Shown piece by piece: positions 26,498-35,092 of a stretch of DNA of 64,000 nucleotides. The DNA is from UBA952 sp044361535 (GTDB lineage Bacteria; Bacteroidota; Bacteroidia; Flavobacteriales_D; Crocinitomicaceae), in NCBI GenBank assembly GCA_044361535.1, contig JBIKIQ010000014.1, forward strand, positions 28,988-92,987, given 5' to 3'. Position 1 is the first letter of the stretch; the number at the start of each line of letters is the position of its first letter. Both the position numbers and the translations under genes were made by a program. Under the pieces are notes generated by a model. The model was not told the DNA's origin. It worked only from the letters and a program-made list of their open reading frames with translations, and ran no database searches.

Positions 26498-27265
26498 TTA
26501 GCTTTTTTCAATAACTACAAAGGTCCATGGTTGAATTATATACGTATTGACTTGCATTCCACTTAGCACAACTGTTAAATTATCAGGTCTTGGGCCAACA
26601 TAGTTTTCGCTAGTATTGAATGCTTCAGATTGAAAATCTTTATCCTCAATAAATTGAAATTTTGTAATCCCATTCGATGTTAATAAATTTTCAAGGTATG
26701 ATTTTGAATAAATGTTATGAAAATGAAAATTCAATGGTTCGCCATTAGAGTCAAATACCTCAGGTTTATGAACTTGTTTGATTCTCAGCGTATGCTCACC
26801 AATCAATGCTCTTATTATGACTGTTCTTTTTGCGATACGAAGTAACTCAGAAATTGGCTTTTCAATGGATGGTAAATGAAGTAAAACATTATTGCAAATT
26901 ACAACATCAACTTCCTCGTCATTCAAAGGAAGATTAAAAATGTCTCCCTCCAGAAAAGTTGTTGATAATCGCAACTCATTATAATTAATTGGGCTTGAAA
27001 ATGCTTCTTTGGCTTTTTGAATGTAATAAGAGGTTTGATCGACACCCACGTAGTGAAATTTCTTTGTTGCTTTACCATCGATACTTCTAAGATAATGTCC
27101 ACCACCACAGCCAATATCCCCAATCTTGTCCTCTTCTTTGAGATACGGTTGAATTAATTTAGCAAGTGCCTTACTGGATTCCATTTCTGGTAATTCCCCC
27201 ATTGCTCGTTTGTAGAACAAGTCGCCATACGCGAGCTCATTATCCCAAACTTTCCATGTTTCCAT
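26498..27265 (-). CDS. Class I SAM-dependent methyltransferase
   Basis: The SAM-binding loop DIGCGGG (50-56) is followed by VGVDQTSYYIQKAK and, further on, FLEGDIFNLPL and VDVVICNNVLLHL, the ordered motifs of a class I methyltransferase. It lies directly after the CMP-sugar synthetase gene and starts inside its 3' end (26-base overlap). Campylobacter legionaminic acid loci also carry methyltransferase genes, so modification of legionaminic acid is a reasonable guess. Confidence 0.78.
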   Translation of the reverse strand: METWKVWDNELAYGDLFYKRAMGELPEMESSKALAKLIQPYLKEEDKIGDIGCGGGHYLRSIDGKATKKFHYVGVDQTSYYIQKAKEAFSSPINYNELRLSTTFLEGDIFNLPLNDEEVDVVICNNVLLHLPSIEKPISELLRIAKRTVIIRALIGEHTLRIKQVHKPEVFDSNGEPLNFHFHNIYSKSYLENLLTSNGITKFQFIEDKDFQSEAFNTSENYVGPRPDNLTVVLSGMQVNTYIIQPWTFVVIEKS

Positions 27266-27947
27266 AATTTTTTAATTTTAGTATTTGTTCTGTAAGAAAC
27301 CAATCAAACTCTTCATCAATATCAATGGATTCAAATGAGCTCATTACATATTTTTTTATTGAAGTAAATTCATGAATTTCTTTTTCTTCTAGACTTTCAG
27401 CGTTTATAATGTAGATAGCTCCATTAAATTGATAAAATGTAGGTGATTCTTGCCTATTCCTAACTTGAGTAGGACTAAACGGTTTTAAATTTTGATTTTG
27501 ATCTTCCAAATACAAATTATAATTTGGATTTGTTCTTGAATGAACAACGGAGACCACCATATCAATTCCATCTGAATACATAGCCATTGCTGCTTCCAAA
27601 TTTTCCTTTTTTCGCAGCGGAGAAGTGGGTTGCAAATAAATTATATTTCTAATTGTTCGTTTGGCTTTGCGAATTTCATTTAAAATTAAAGACCTCGCCG
27701 CGGCATTATCATTTGAATATTCTGCCTCTCGTAACATTGGAATGGATAGACCATTTTTCTCACCAATAATTCTAATTTCAGGGTCATCCGTGGATAAACA
27801 AATTATTTCTTTCGGGAATAGCTCCAACGCTACATCAATTGTATATTGAATTAGTGGTTTTCCTAAGAGCAGTTTTTTATTCTTTCCTGGTATTCCTTTA
27901 GAACCCTTTCTTGCTGGAATAATAACTATTGATTCCTTTAAATTCAT
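27240..27947 (-). CDS. CMP-nonulosonate cytidylyltransferase (LegF/NeuA-like)
   Basis: The N-terminal motif IPARKGSKGIPGKN (10-23) is the CTP-binding signature of acylneuraminate cytidylyltransferases. A later LQPTSPLR segment and SIDIDEEFDW complete the family pattern. The enzyme activates a nonulosonic acid with CTP to give the CMP-sugar used by transferases. With the genes upstream the substrate is most likely legionaminic acid. The ATG at 27947 shares one base with the upstream stop; a TTG one codon earlier is an alternative. Confidence 0.87.
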   Translation of the reverse strand: MNLKESIVIIPARKGSKGIPGKNKKLLLGKPLIQYTIDVALELFPKEIICLSTDDPEIRIIGEKNGLSIPMLREAEYSNDNAAARSLILNEIRKAKRTIRNIIYLQPTSPLRKKENLEAAMAMYSDGIDMVVSVVHSRTNPNYNLYLEDQNQNLKPFSPTQVRNRQESPTFYQFNGAIYIINAESLEEKEIHEFTSIKKYVMSSFESIDIDEEFDWFLTEQILKLKNYGNMESLG

Positions 27948-28984
27948 CAATTTTCATATTTTTTTACATCCGTTTGGGCTTTCTTAAAATCAGAATGACT
28001 TCCGATATCTAGCCAATAATCGTATAAAGAATAGGAAATTACTTTCTTGTCATCCACAATCAAATCATCAATAAATTCAGTGGCTAGGTAGGTTTTACCT
28101 TCAGGAATTTTTTCAATCAATTCTGATTTAAATAAATATATTCCTCCATTCGAAAAATAGGTATAAGTAGGTTTCTCTCGGATATGAACAATTCTATCAT
28201 TTTTCATTTCAAAAATACCATAAGGAACATTCACCTTGTAAGGAATTCCAACTGCACTGAAATCAGCTTTTTTTTGTAGAAAATCAATAAAATACTCCTC
28301 GTAGTTTAATGAGGTAAGTAAATCTGAATTTAAAACTAATGTATGTGGATGAGTTATTGATTTTTTTAAACTAAGGGCACCTATTGTTCCCAAAGGTTGA
28401 TTTTCCTCAATGTAGTTTATCGTAATTCCCTTCATTGATCCATCTCCAAGAGTTTCTTTAATCAAATGACCTAAGTGATTGATTGAAATATGAATGGTTG
28501 TTATACCATACGTTATTAAACCATCTATAATATGCTCAATAATTGGTTTCTCTCCAACCTTAAGTAATGGTTTGGGGATTTTTTCAGTAATTGGGAGAAG
28601 TCTAGTTCCCCTCCCACCTGCCATTATCACCACATCCAGTGGAAGCAATGCTTTTTTTAATCGGAAATTAAGTATCTCTACAACTTGATGGTCTTCATTA
28701 ACTATAGGAATGATTTTAAAGTTCTTCTCGCGATACTCCCTTGTTTTTTCTGTATTAATGGCGCCGAATAATAGGAATTTTGGTCGGTTATTCATTATCT
28801 CATGAACTTCTGAATTCATCTGTTTCCCATTAATAAATGCTCTTCGTACATCTCCATCCGTAATGCTTCCCATCAACTTAAAATCCTCATCAATCACAAA
28901 TAAAATTGCATCCACGGCTAATCGATCAAGGCGTTGAATTGCTTCTTGCAAGGTTACTTTACTATTTATCAGATGATTCTTCAT
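27947..28984 (-). CDS. CBS-domain sugar nucleotidyltransferase (PtmE-like)
   Basis: Residues ~1-110 form a pair of CBS repeats (ILFVIDEDFKLMGSITDGDVRR is the first). The rest is a nucleotidyltransferase with MAGGRGTRLLP (121-131) and a KPLLKV lysine. This fusion is the architecture of PtmE, the GDP-glucosamine-forming enzyme that starts the GDP-linked legionaminic acid route in Campylobacter. In the same cassette here it probably makes the GDP-sugar precursor. The CBS pair may sense a nucleotide. It follows the epimerase gene with a 1-base gap. Confidence 0.82.
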   Translation of the reverse strand: MKNHLINSKVTLQEAIQRLDRLAVDAILFVIDEDFKLMGSITDGDVRRAFINGKQMNSEVHEIMNNRPKFLLFGAINTEKTREYREKNFKIIPIVNEDHQVVEILNFRLKKALLPLDVVIMAGGRGTRLLPITEKIPKPLLKVGEKPIIEHIIDGLITYGITTIHISINHLGHLIKETLGDGSMKGITINYIEENQPLGTIGALSLKKSITHPHTLVLNSDLLTSLNYEEYFIDFLQKKADFSAVGIPYKVNVPYGIFEMKNDRIVHIREKPTYTYFSNGGIYLFKSELIEKIPEGKTYLATEFIDDLIVDDKKVISYSLYDYWLDIGSHSDFKKAQTDVKKYEN

Positions 28985-28985
28985 T

Positions 28986-30089
28986 TCACAAATTGAATTG
29001 CTTAATCCTTTCAGAAATTATTGTTACTCCATCTTTTTGTTCATAGATGTTTTTCCCTAAAAAATCTTGATTTTTATATTTATGTACTTGAGCTAGAATT
29101 TCTGCTACATTGAATGGCATATCAATAACATTCTCTCCAGATATTCTTCCTAATTGACGACTCCCCAAATTCAAGGCATATTTTTTAAAGGAAGCAGCCT
29201 CGAGAATTGCACTCGAACTATTTCCAATAATTAAATGGCACAAGTTCATACAAGTAAAAAATGACTGAGTACCAAAATGTTCAATTAACTTAATTTTTGG
29301 ATTAGTCAAATGAACCTCCTTCCACATATCACGGAGGATTGAACTGTTTGTATCCGAATTTGGTAGTGAAACCACTATTTGAAATTCACTACTTAGTTCA
29401 AGAGTAACTTCTTTTAAAACTAAAGCAATTGATTGATTGGTTTCAAAATCCTTAGTTTCGGGATGGACAATAAAAAAAAGAGTTGGTATGGTTAAATCAA
29501 TGCCCCATTTTAACTGAAATTCGTTGATATTTAACAACTTGATTTTTCTCAGATTTTCCAGACCAATAGCTCCAGTAACAAAGGTTGTTTCTTTTTTACC
29601 AATTAATTCATGTACTCTTTTTGCATATTCTGCAAGACTAACAAAATGTAATTCTGCAGCCAATGAAATTTGGTGTCGATAAATTTCATCAATAGCTCCC
29701 ATGGTTTTCTCTCCCGCATGAATATGAGCAAATTTAACCCGAAAAGGAATTCCCGCCTGAACAGCTGCTGCCATTTCATATCGATCGCCAAGAACTAAAA
29801 CACAATCAAACAGATTTTCATTCCAGAATGAAACAAATTTATTATGTACGCTTGCATAGCTAAGCGCAATTCCATGTGGGGAATCATCTATATAGTTAGA
29901 ATATATTCGATGTTCTACTTTGAAACCTTCGCGCTCAATTTCTTCAACTGTATTCCCAAATGAATCTAATAAATGTTGTCCAAATGCAATAATTTCGAAT
30001 GAAATTTCAGAATCGTTTTTCCAGCGTTCCAATAAGGGACGATAAATGCCAAAATCAGCGCGAGAACTTGTTAGAACACCAATTTTCAT
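28986..30089 (-). CDS. neuC: Hydrolysing NDP-HexNAc 2-epimerase (LegG/NeuC-like)
   Basis: The motifs GDRYEM (101-106) and HIHAGE (122-127), and the late GNSSSAILEAASF segment, are those of hydrolysing UDP-GlcNAc 2-epimerases. In the legionaminic pathway this enzyme releases 2,4-diacetamido-2,4,6-trideoxymannose from the NDP-sugar. Its presence argues for legionaminic and against pseudaminic acid, whose pathway uses a nucleotide hydrolase of a different family instead. The ATG at 30089 gives the common 4-base ATGA overlap with the synthase gene; an ATG at 30104 would add five residues. Confidence 0.87.
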   Translation of the reverse strand: MKIGVLTSSRADFGIYRPLLERWKNDSEISFEIIAFGQHLLDSFGNTVEEIEREGFKVEHRIYSNYIDDSPHGIALSYASVHNKFVSFWNENLFDCVLVLGDRYEMAAAVQAGIPFRVKFAHIHAGEKTMGAIDEIYRHQISLAAELHFVSLAEYAKRVHELIGKKETTFVTGAIGLENLRKIKLLNINEFQLKWGIDLTIPTLFFIVHPETKDFETNQSIALVLKEVTLELSSEFQIVVSLPNSDTNSSILRDMWKEVHLTNPKIKLIEHFGTQSFFTCMNLCHLIIGNSSSAILEAASFKKYALNLGSRQLGRISGENVIDMPFNVAEILAQVHKYKNQDFLGKNIYEQKDGVTIISERIKQFNL

Positions 30090-31111
30090 TCTAAATCCAC
30101 CCATTTTAATTGCTCACCTGCCATCATATTTCGAGACAACTTTTTAGCGATAACTAAATTAAAATCCATAGGTGAAATGCCATCTCCAGGTCGTTTCATT
30201 TCTAAATCATCCAGCAAGAGATTTTGGCCTTTTTGCATTGATTTTTTTAGATGAATACTTTTTCGAGCAATCACATTATTTTTTATTTCTGAAGCTGAAG
30301 GTTCTTTTTTTCCAGATCCAGCAAGTATCTTTTCTGTATTTCTTATGGCTTGTACAAAATTTTTCAATTCAATAGGATTCAGAGATGCTTTGTGATCAGG
30401 TCCTGGTAAATTCTTGTCAAGTGTAAAATGTTTTTCAATTACTGACGCACCCAAAGCAACAGCAGCAACAGCTACCTCAATTCCAACCGTATGATCAGAA
30501 TAACCAAAATCCAAATTAAGTTGTTCTTTAAATTGAAGCATGGCTTTAAGATTGACATCTTCTAAGGGTGTTGGGTATTCCGTGTTGCAATGTAAAATAG
30601 TCAAATCAGATGAAGAGCCCCCTTCTGATTTAAGAACGTCAACAGCTGCAATAACCTCATGCAATGTAGCCATCCCAGTAGATAGGATCACTCGTTTATT
30701 CTTGACTGCTATTTGTTGTAAAAAAGGTTTGTTGGTTATTTCACCTGAAGGAATTTTAATGAAAGGAATGCCCAAATCACACAAGAAATCTAATGCGTCT
30801 TCATCAAATGGTGTCGAACAAAACAAAATTCCCAATTCTTCAGAGTAGCTTTTCAATTCAAAATGCCAATCAAGTGGTAATTCTAGTTTTTTTAGCATTT
30901 CATACTGATTTGACTCACCAGTTTTACTGTTTTCTCGTTGATATTCAGCTAACTTTGCAGACTCGCTGACTAACTTTTCAGCTGAAAAAGTTTGGAATTT
31001 CACAACATCTGCACCGGCCTCTGCGGCCACTTTAATTAGCTGTTTAGCAATTTCAAAATCACCATTATGATTAACTCCTGCTTCAGCAATAATCAATGTT
31101 TTTTTTATCAT
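30086..31111 (-). CDS. neuB: Nonulosonate synthase (legionaminate/N-acetylneuraminate synthase, LegI/NeuB)
   Basis: The catalytic barrel (~1-270) begins with IIAEAGVNHNGD and includes FQTFSAEKL, FIKIPSGEITN, STGMAT and GYSDHT, all characteristic of NeuB-type synthases. The C-terminal ~60 residues are the SAF/antifreeze-like domain. The enzyme condenses phosphoenolpyruvate with a mannosamine-type sugar to give the nine-carbon acid. The surrounding genes point to the 6-deoxy-2,4-diacetamido substrate and so to legionaminic acid. The start overlaps the acetyltransferase gene's stop region by 4 bases (ATGA). Confidence 0.92.
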   Translation of the reverse strand: MIKKTLIIAEAGVNHNGDFEIAKQLIKVAAEAGADVVKFQTFSAEKLVSESAKLAEYQRENSKTGESNQYEMLKKLELPLDWHFELKSYSEELGILFCSTPFDEDALDFLCDLGIPFIKIPSGEITNKPFLQQIAVKNKRVILSTGMATLHEVIAAVDVLKSEGGSSSDLTILHCNTEYPTPLEDVNLKAMLQFKEQLNLDFGYSDHTVGIEVAVAAVALGASVIEKHFTLDKNLPGPDHKASLNPIELKNFVQAIRNTEKILAGSGKKEPSASEIKNNVIARKSIHLKKSMQKGQNLLLDDLEMKRPGDGISPMDFNLVIAKKLSRNMMAGEQLKWVDLE

Positions 31112-31707
31112 CTTGCTGGATTTCCTTTAACAGATGAATTATCTGGAACATCCTTTACAACAACTGCCCCTGCACCTATAATACAATTCTTACCAATTTT
31201 AATTCCCGGTAGAATTGTTGAATTTGCACCAATTAACGACAAATCACCCACTGATACATTGCCAGTTAGAACCGCTCCAGGAGCTATGTGCACATAATTC
31301 CCAATGATACACTCATGTTCCACAACGGCTCGTGTATTAACAATGACTCCATTTCCAATTAGACATTGAGGTTGAATAACCGCTCCGGCATTAACAATAA
31401 TTCCATTTTGACTTATTTCCGACCTAACAACTGAACTGGTATCAATAATTGAAAATAGTGCTACCTTTTGAATTAATAGTTCAGTAAGTTTTTTACGAAG
31501 TTTATTATTCCCTATCGCTATGAACACTCGGTCGACATCAGAAAACACAAACTTAAATTCATCCCCAAAAAATGAAAGTTGATAGGGGTTGTTTTCATTT
31601 TCTTGTCTTTCAAAATATCCATAAAATTTTAAGTTCATTGATCCTAATGCCTCAATTATTGGAAAACTATGTCCTGAATAACCAATAATAAAACGTCTTT
31701 CAATCAT
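31108..31707 (-). CDS. NeuD/PglD-like sugar O/N-acetyltransferase (LegH role likely)
   Basis: An N-terminal PglD-type domain (FIIGYSGHSFPIIEAL, then VFIAIGNNKLRKKL) is followed by a left-handed beta helix of hexapeptide repeats (from ~95 on: GIIVNAGAVIQ, GVIVNTRAVVEHE, YVHIAPGAVLTGNV). It ends with SSVKGNPA. This is the NeuD/PglD family, which acetylates 4-amino sugars. In this cassette it is the best candidate for acetylating the 4-amino group made by the aminotransferase gene upstream. The ATG at 31707 was preferred to a GTG at 31710. Confidence 0.82.
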   Translation of the reverse strand: MIERRFIIGYSGHSFPIIEALGSMNLKFYGYFERQENENNPYQLSFFGDEFKFVFSDVDRVFIAIGNNKLRKKLTELLIQKVALFSIIDTSSVVRSEISQNGIIVNAGAVIQPQCLIGNGVIVNTRAVVEHECIIGNYVHIAPGAVLTGNVSVGDLSLIGANSTILPGIKIGKNCIIGAGAVVVKDVPDNSSVKGNPAR

Positions 31708-31709
31708 CA

Positions 31710-32849
31710 CTAAATTCTTACGCTACTTGGAATATTTACAATGCAATCATATAATTTCATTGCATTCAACTGTTCATCTTTCTGACAGTGTTGATACATT
31801 GGCAATAAGAAAGAGGGAGTCCAAATTGGGCGGCACATAATTCCATTTTGATTTGAATCTACAAGAAAAGAATTTCTGAGATCGCTATTTTCAAACTCAA
31901 TACAATTTAACCAATAGTTTGCTTTTGTATCTTTTAATTCAGCTCTAAAAATAGGCTTACTCGTAAAAACATCCGCATAAAGTTTAGCCAATCCTCTCTT
32001 ATTTTTAAGAAAGTTGTCCAATTGCTCTAACTGAGCACAAATCAATGCAGCATTAATATTTGGCATTCGAAAATTATATCCAGCTTCATCATGTATAAAC
32101 TCAAACTGGTGAGGTGTTTTGGCCGTAGTTGTTATGTGTTTTGCTTTTACTGCTAATTCAAGATTATTGGTCACTATTGCCCCCCCTCCACCGGAAGTAA
32201 CAATTTTATTTCCATTAAATGAAAAAACAGCCAAATCACCGAAGGACCCAATTTTTCTCCCTTTTAACTCACTACCCAATGCTTCAGCAGCATCTTCTAC
32301 TAATGGAATTGACCATTCCTTACAGATACTTAATATTTCATCAATTCTACATGGGAATCCAAAAGTATGCATTGGAAGGCAAGCTGAAATCTTTTTTCCC
32401 GTTATCTTATTAAAACACTGATTTAATCGTACCTCCGCATTTCTTTCTAAAAATTTTGTCAAACTATTCGGTGACATTCCCATGGTGTCATAATCAACAT
32501 CTACATAAACGGGAGAAGCACCTAAAAAATGAATTGCGTTTGAGGTTGCGACAAAACTTAAAGCCTGAGTAATTACCTCATCACCATGTTGAACACCAAC
32601 TAATTGCAATGCTACTTGCAATCCAGCTGTACCATTGACTACAGCAACTGCAGAATTTGTTCCAGTGAATTTTAAAATGTCTTTTTCTAATCTATCTACA
32701 AAAGGTCCAACGCTAGAAACAAACGTGCTATCTATACATTCTATTAAATATTCTTTTTCTTTACCACCAAAACAGGGCTGATGTAATGAGATTTTATCCT
32801 GATTTGGAAATTGTTGCCGTATGAATGAAATTATTTCTTGATTGTTCAT
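31710..32849 (-). CDS. LegC-type PLP aminotransferase (DegT/DnrJ/EryC1/StrS family)
   Basis: A sugar aminotransferase with VEDAAEALGS (184-193, cofactor-binding Asp) and the Schiff-base lysine in FNGNKIVTSGGGG (Lys215). The HQPCFGGKEKEYL start and the SFVATSNAIHFLGASPVYVD block fit LegC-like members, which add an amino group to C4 of an NDP-4-keto-6-deoxyHexNAc. It lies directly downstream of the predicted dehydratase (1-base overlap), as required for consecutive steps. Confidence 0.87.
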   Translation of the reverse strand: MNNQEIISFIRQQFPNQDKISLHQPCFGGKEKEYLIECIDSTFVSSVGPFVDRLEKDILKFTGTNSAVAVVNGTAGLQVALQLVGVQHGDEVITQALSFVATSNAIHFLGASPVYVDVDYDTMGMSPNSLTKFLERNAEVRLNQCFNKITGKKISACLPMHTFGFPCRIDEILSICKEWSIPLVEDAAEALGSELKGRKIGSFGDLAVFSFNGNKIVTSGGGGAIVTNNLELAVKAKHITTTAKTPHQFEFIHDEAGYNFRMPNINAALICAQLEQLDNFLKNKRGLAKLYADVFTSKPIFRAELKDTKANYWLNCIEFENSDLRNSFLVDSNQNGIMCRPIWTPSFLLPMYQHCQKDEQLNAMKLYDCIVNIPSSVRI

Positions 32850-34036
32850 TACATCTTTTGATCCAGGTTCTTTCCTAAATCATCGTATTGAAATTCAGGA
32901 ATGAATTCTTTAAATAATTGAATGATTTTCTGTTTGTCTAACTGTCCGCTTTGTATCAACTCCTTATATTTCAACTTAAATAATCCAAGATTTTCTTGGT
33001 CTATAAAGGAACTATTTTTTATGATTCCGATTGAATTGAAGTTGAAAAGTTCAATATCCTCTCCAAGGGTATAAAACTCTTCCTCTTCTTTTTCACCAGT
33101 TGTATCTGAATTAGTAAATAAACACGGCCATTGCTTTCGTGAAATAAGTTCGTGAATTCTCGTTCGAGCTTCCTCTTCGGTTTCGCAAATCACAGGCTCA
33201 TATCCAAGAGTTTGGAGATACTTAAAGGTAATATCCGTAAATGAAGTTAACTTAAAATGCTCATTTACCTTCGGAAAAAAAACATCTCTATTTTTTCCAA
33301 ACAAAGCTGACATTATACAAAGTTCACCTGATTCTTGTGGAGTAACAAAATAACGTTTTACATCACATGGTGCTACTAATGGCTGTAATTTTTCAATTCG
33401 TTTGTTAAATCCAAATAATAATGACCCATCTGAAAAAGCGACATTTGCAAATCGAGCGGTTGAAATATCAATGGAACTACTTTTGTTTAAAAGTACTTTT
33501 TCCATCATTCTTTTTGAAGCTCCCATTAAATTAACTGGGTTGGCTGCCTTATCAGTAGAAACTGAAAAATATTTCTTCGTTCCGTGTTCTAAAGATTGAT
33601 TAATTGTTTTTTCTGTGTTAAACACATTCACATCAATCATCCTCATAAGCGTAAAAATATCCTTTTCACTCCGGACATGTTTTAAGGCTGAAAGATTTAA
33701 CACGTAATCAAAGCTGTCTTGATTCTTAATGTATTGATCATAAATATCCGAGCCTATATCCAGTGCAAAAGTTTTGAAATCTCCAGTGATATAACCAAAT
33801 GAACTTCGAACATCACGAACCAGTTCAACTAAGTTATTTTCACTTATATCAACAACATGTAATCGCTTGGGATTTCGTTTAAAAATCTCTTTTACCACCG
33901 CACATCCAATGGAACCTGCTCCACCCAGCACCAAAAATGAACTAGATTCAACAATTGTGCGAATTTCATATTCAAAATTGCCAATATCTTCACTGAACAA
34001 GGGTTCAGATCTTCCAATAAGACTAAGAATATTCAA
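32849..34036 (-). CDS. LegB-like NDP-HexNAc 4,6-dehydratase (CapD/FlaA1-type SDR)
   Basis: The Rossmann motif GGAGSIG (38-44) lies after a short N-terminal extension. STDKAANP (160-167) replaces the usual YxxxK region, as in FlaA1/CapD-type dehydratases. The C-terminal ~130 residues form the extra domain of the family. The enzyme should convert an NDP-GlcNAc (GDP-linked if the PtmE-like gene acts first) to the 4-keto-6-deoxy sugar. Translation apparently starts at TTG; no ATG lies in the first ~130 codons. It is the first gene of the seven-gene legionaminic set. Confidence 0.82.
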   Translation of the reverse strand: MNILSLIGRSEPLFSEDIGNFEYEIRTIVESSSFLVLGGAGSIGCAVVKEIFKRNPKRLHVVDISENNLVELVRDVRSSFGYITGDFKTFALDIGSDIYDQYIKNQDSFDYVLNLSALKHVRSEKDIFTLMRMIDVNVFNTEKTINQSLEHGTKKYFSVSTDKAANPVNLMGASKRMMEKVLLNKSSSIDISTARFANVAFSDGSLLFGFNKRIEKLQPLVAPCDVKRYFVTPQESGELCIMSALFGKNRDVFFPKVNEHFKLTSFTDITFKYLQTLGYEPVICETEEEARTRIHELISRKQWPCLFTNSDTTGEKEEEEFYTLGEDIELFNFNSIGIIKNSSFIDQENLGLFKLKYKELIQSGQLDKQKIIQLFKEFIPEFQYDDLGKNLDQKM

Positions 34037-34042
34037 TTTCAG

Positions 34043-35014
34043 TTAATTTCTGTTGTTCCAATACCAACTTACAGTCTCAGCCAATCCTTCTTTTAAACTG
34101 TGAGAAGGAGCATAATTCAACAGCTTTTTTGCTTTATCAATTGATGCAAGTGAATGAGGAATATCTCCTTTTCTAAAATCACCATAAATACAATCAATTG
34201 TACTTACTTCATCGTCAAATTTAGCAAGATTTGACTTGATTTCATGGAATAATTCATTCAATGTTGAGCTTTCACCATAGGCTACATTATACACTTGATT
34301 TATTGCCTCAATTTTAGAGGTGAACATGGCTAATTTATTTATTTGAATTACATTATCAACGTAAGTGAAATCTCTGGAAAATGAACCATCCCCATTTATA
34401 ACTGGAGAATCTTTTCGCAATAAAGTATCAACAAATTTTGGAATTACAGCAGCGTACGCACCAGCAGGATCTTGTCGCCTTCCAAAAACATTAAAATACC
34501 TTAACCCTATGCACTCCATACCATAAGTCTTGGCAAATACATCAGCATATAATTCCCCAACATATTTGGTTATAGCATAAGGAGACAAAGGTTTACCAAT
34601 TATATCCTCAACTTTTGGAAGACTTTCTGAATCACCATACGTTGATGAGCTTGCAGCATATACAAATCTCTTAACACCAGCATCTCGTGTTGCAACAATC
34701 ATGTTAAGAAATCCATTTACATTAATATCATTTGTTGTGATAGGGTCTGCAATGGATCTTGGTACGGAACCTAAGGCTGCAAGATGAAGAACAATATCAA
34801 TATTTGCGACAGATTTTCGGCAATCTTCAATATTCCGTATATCGCCTTCAATGAGATGAAAGGAAGGTGACTTCATTAGTTCTTCAATATTACTCCTTCG
34901 TCCGGTAATGAAATTGTCAAGACAAATTACATCATGACCTTCTTGTATCAGGTTTTCGCAGGTGTTAGACCCAATAAAACCAGCACCTCCAGTTACTAAA
35001 ATTCTTTTTTTCAT
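34043..35014 (-). CDS. tviC: UDP-GlcNAc(A) C4-epimerase (WbpP/TviC-like SDR)
   Basis: The extended SDR shows TGGAGFIGS (8-16), SSSTYGD (122-128) and YAITK (Tyr146, Lys150). The stretches LGSVPRSIADPITTN and FNVFGRRQDPAGAYAAVIP are signatures of the WbpP/TviC group, which interconverts UDP-GlcNAc and UDP-GalNAc or their uronic acids. Its natural partner, a TviB-like dehydrogenase, is found in the second sugar operon. It is the first gene after upxY, separated by 78 bases that contain a hairpin. Confidence 0.88.
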   Translation of the reverse strand: MKKRILVTGGAGFIGSNTCENLIQEGHDVICLDNFITGRRSNIEELMKSPSFHLIEGDIRNIEDCRKSVANIDIVLHLAALGSVPRSIADPITTNDINVNGFLNMIVATRDAGVKRFVYAASSSTYGDSESLPKVEDIIGKPLSPYAITKYVGELYADVFAKTYGMECIGLRYFNVFGRRQDPAGAYAAVIPKFVDTLLRKDSPVINGDGSFSRDFTYVDNVIQINKLAMFTSKIEAINQVYNVAYGESSTLNELFHEIKSNLAKFDDEVSTIDCIYGDFRKGDIPHSLASIDKAKKLLNYAPSHSLKEGLAETVSWYWNNRN

Positions 35015-35041
35015 TTTGCAGTAGTGTATAGCTTCGCTTTA

Positions 35042-35072
35042 CGTCAGTCACACGTATGAACGTGCGATGACG
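35042..35072 (-). promoter_or_regulatory. Stem-loop between upxY and the first sugar gene
   Basis: The 31 bases form an imperfect hairpin: outer arm CGTCA/TGACG, then TC/GA, one mismatch, and inner arm CACGT/ACGTG around the loop ATGA, with one bulged G. There is no T-tract after it in the direction of transcription, so it is not a standard terminator. It is more G+C-rich than its surroundings and lies in the only sizeable gap of the operon. A role as pause, processing or antitermination site is inference. Confidence 0.6.
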
Positions 35073-35092
35073 CAGATTGAAAAGATTATTTA

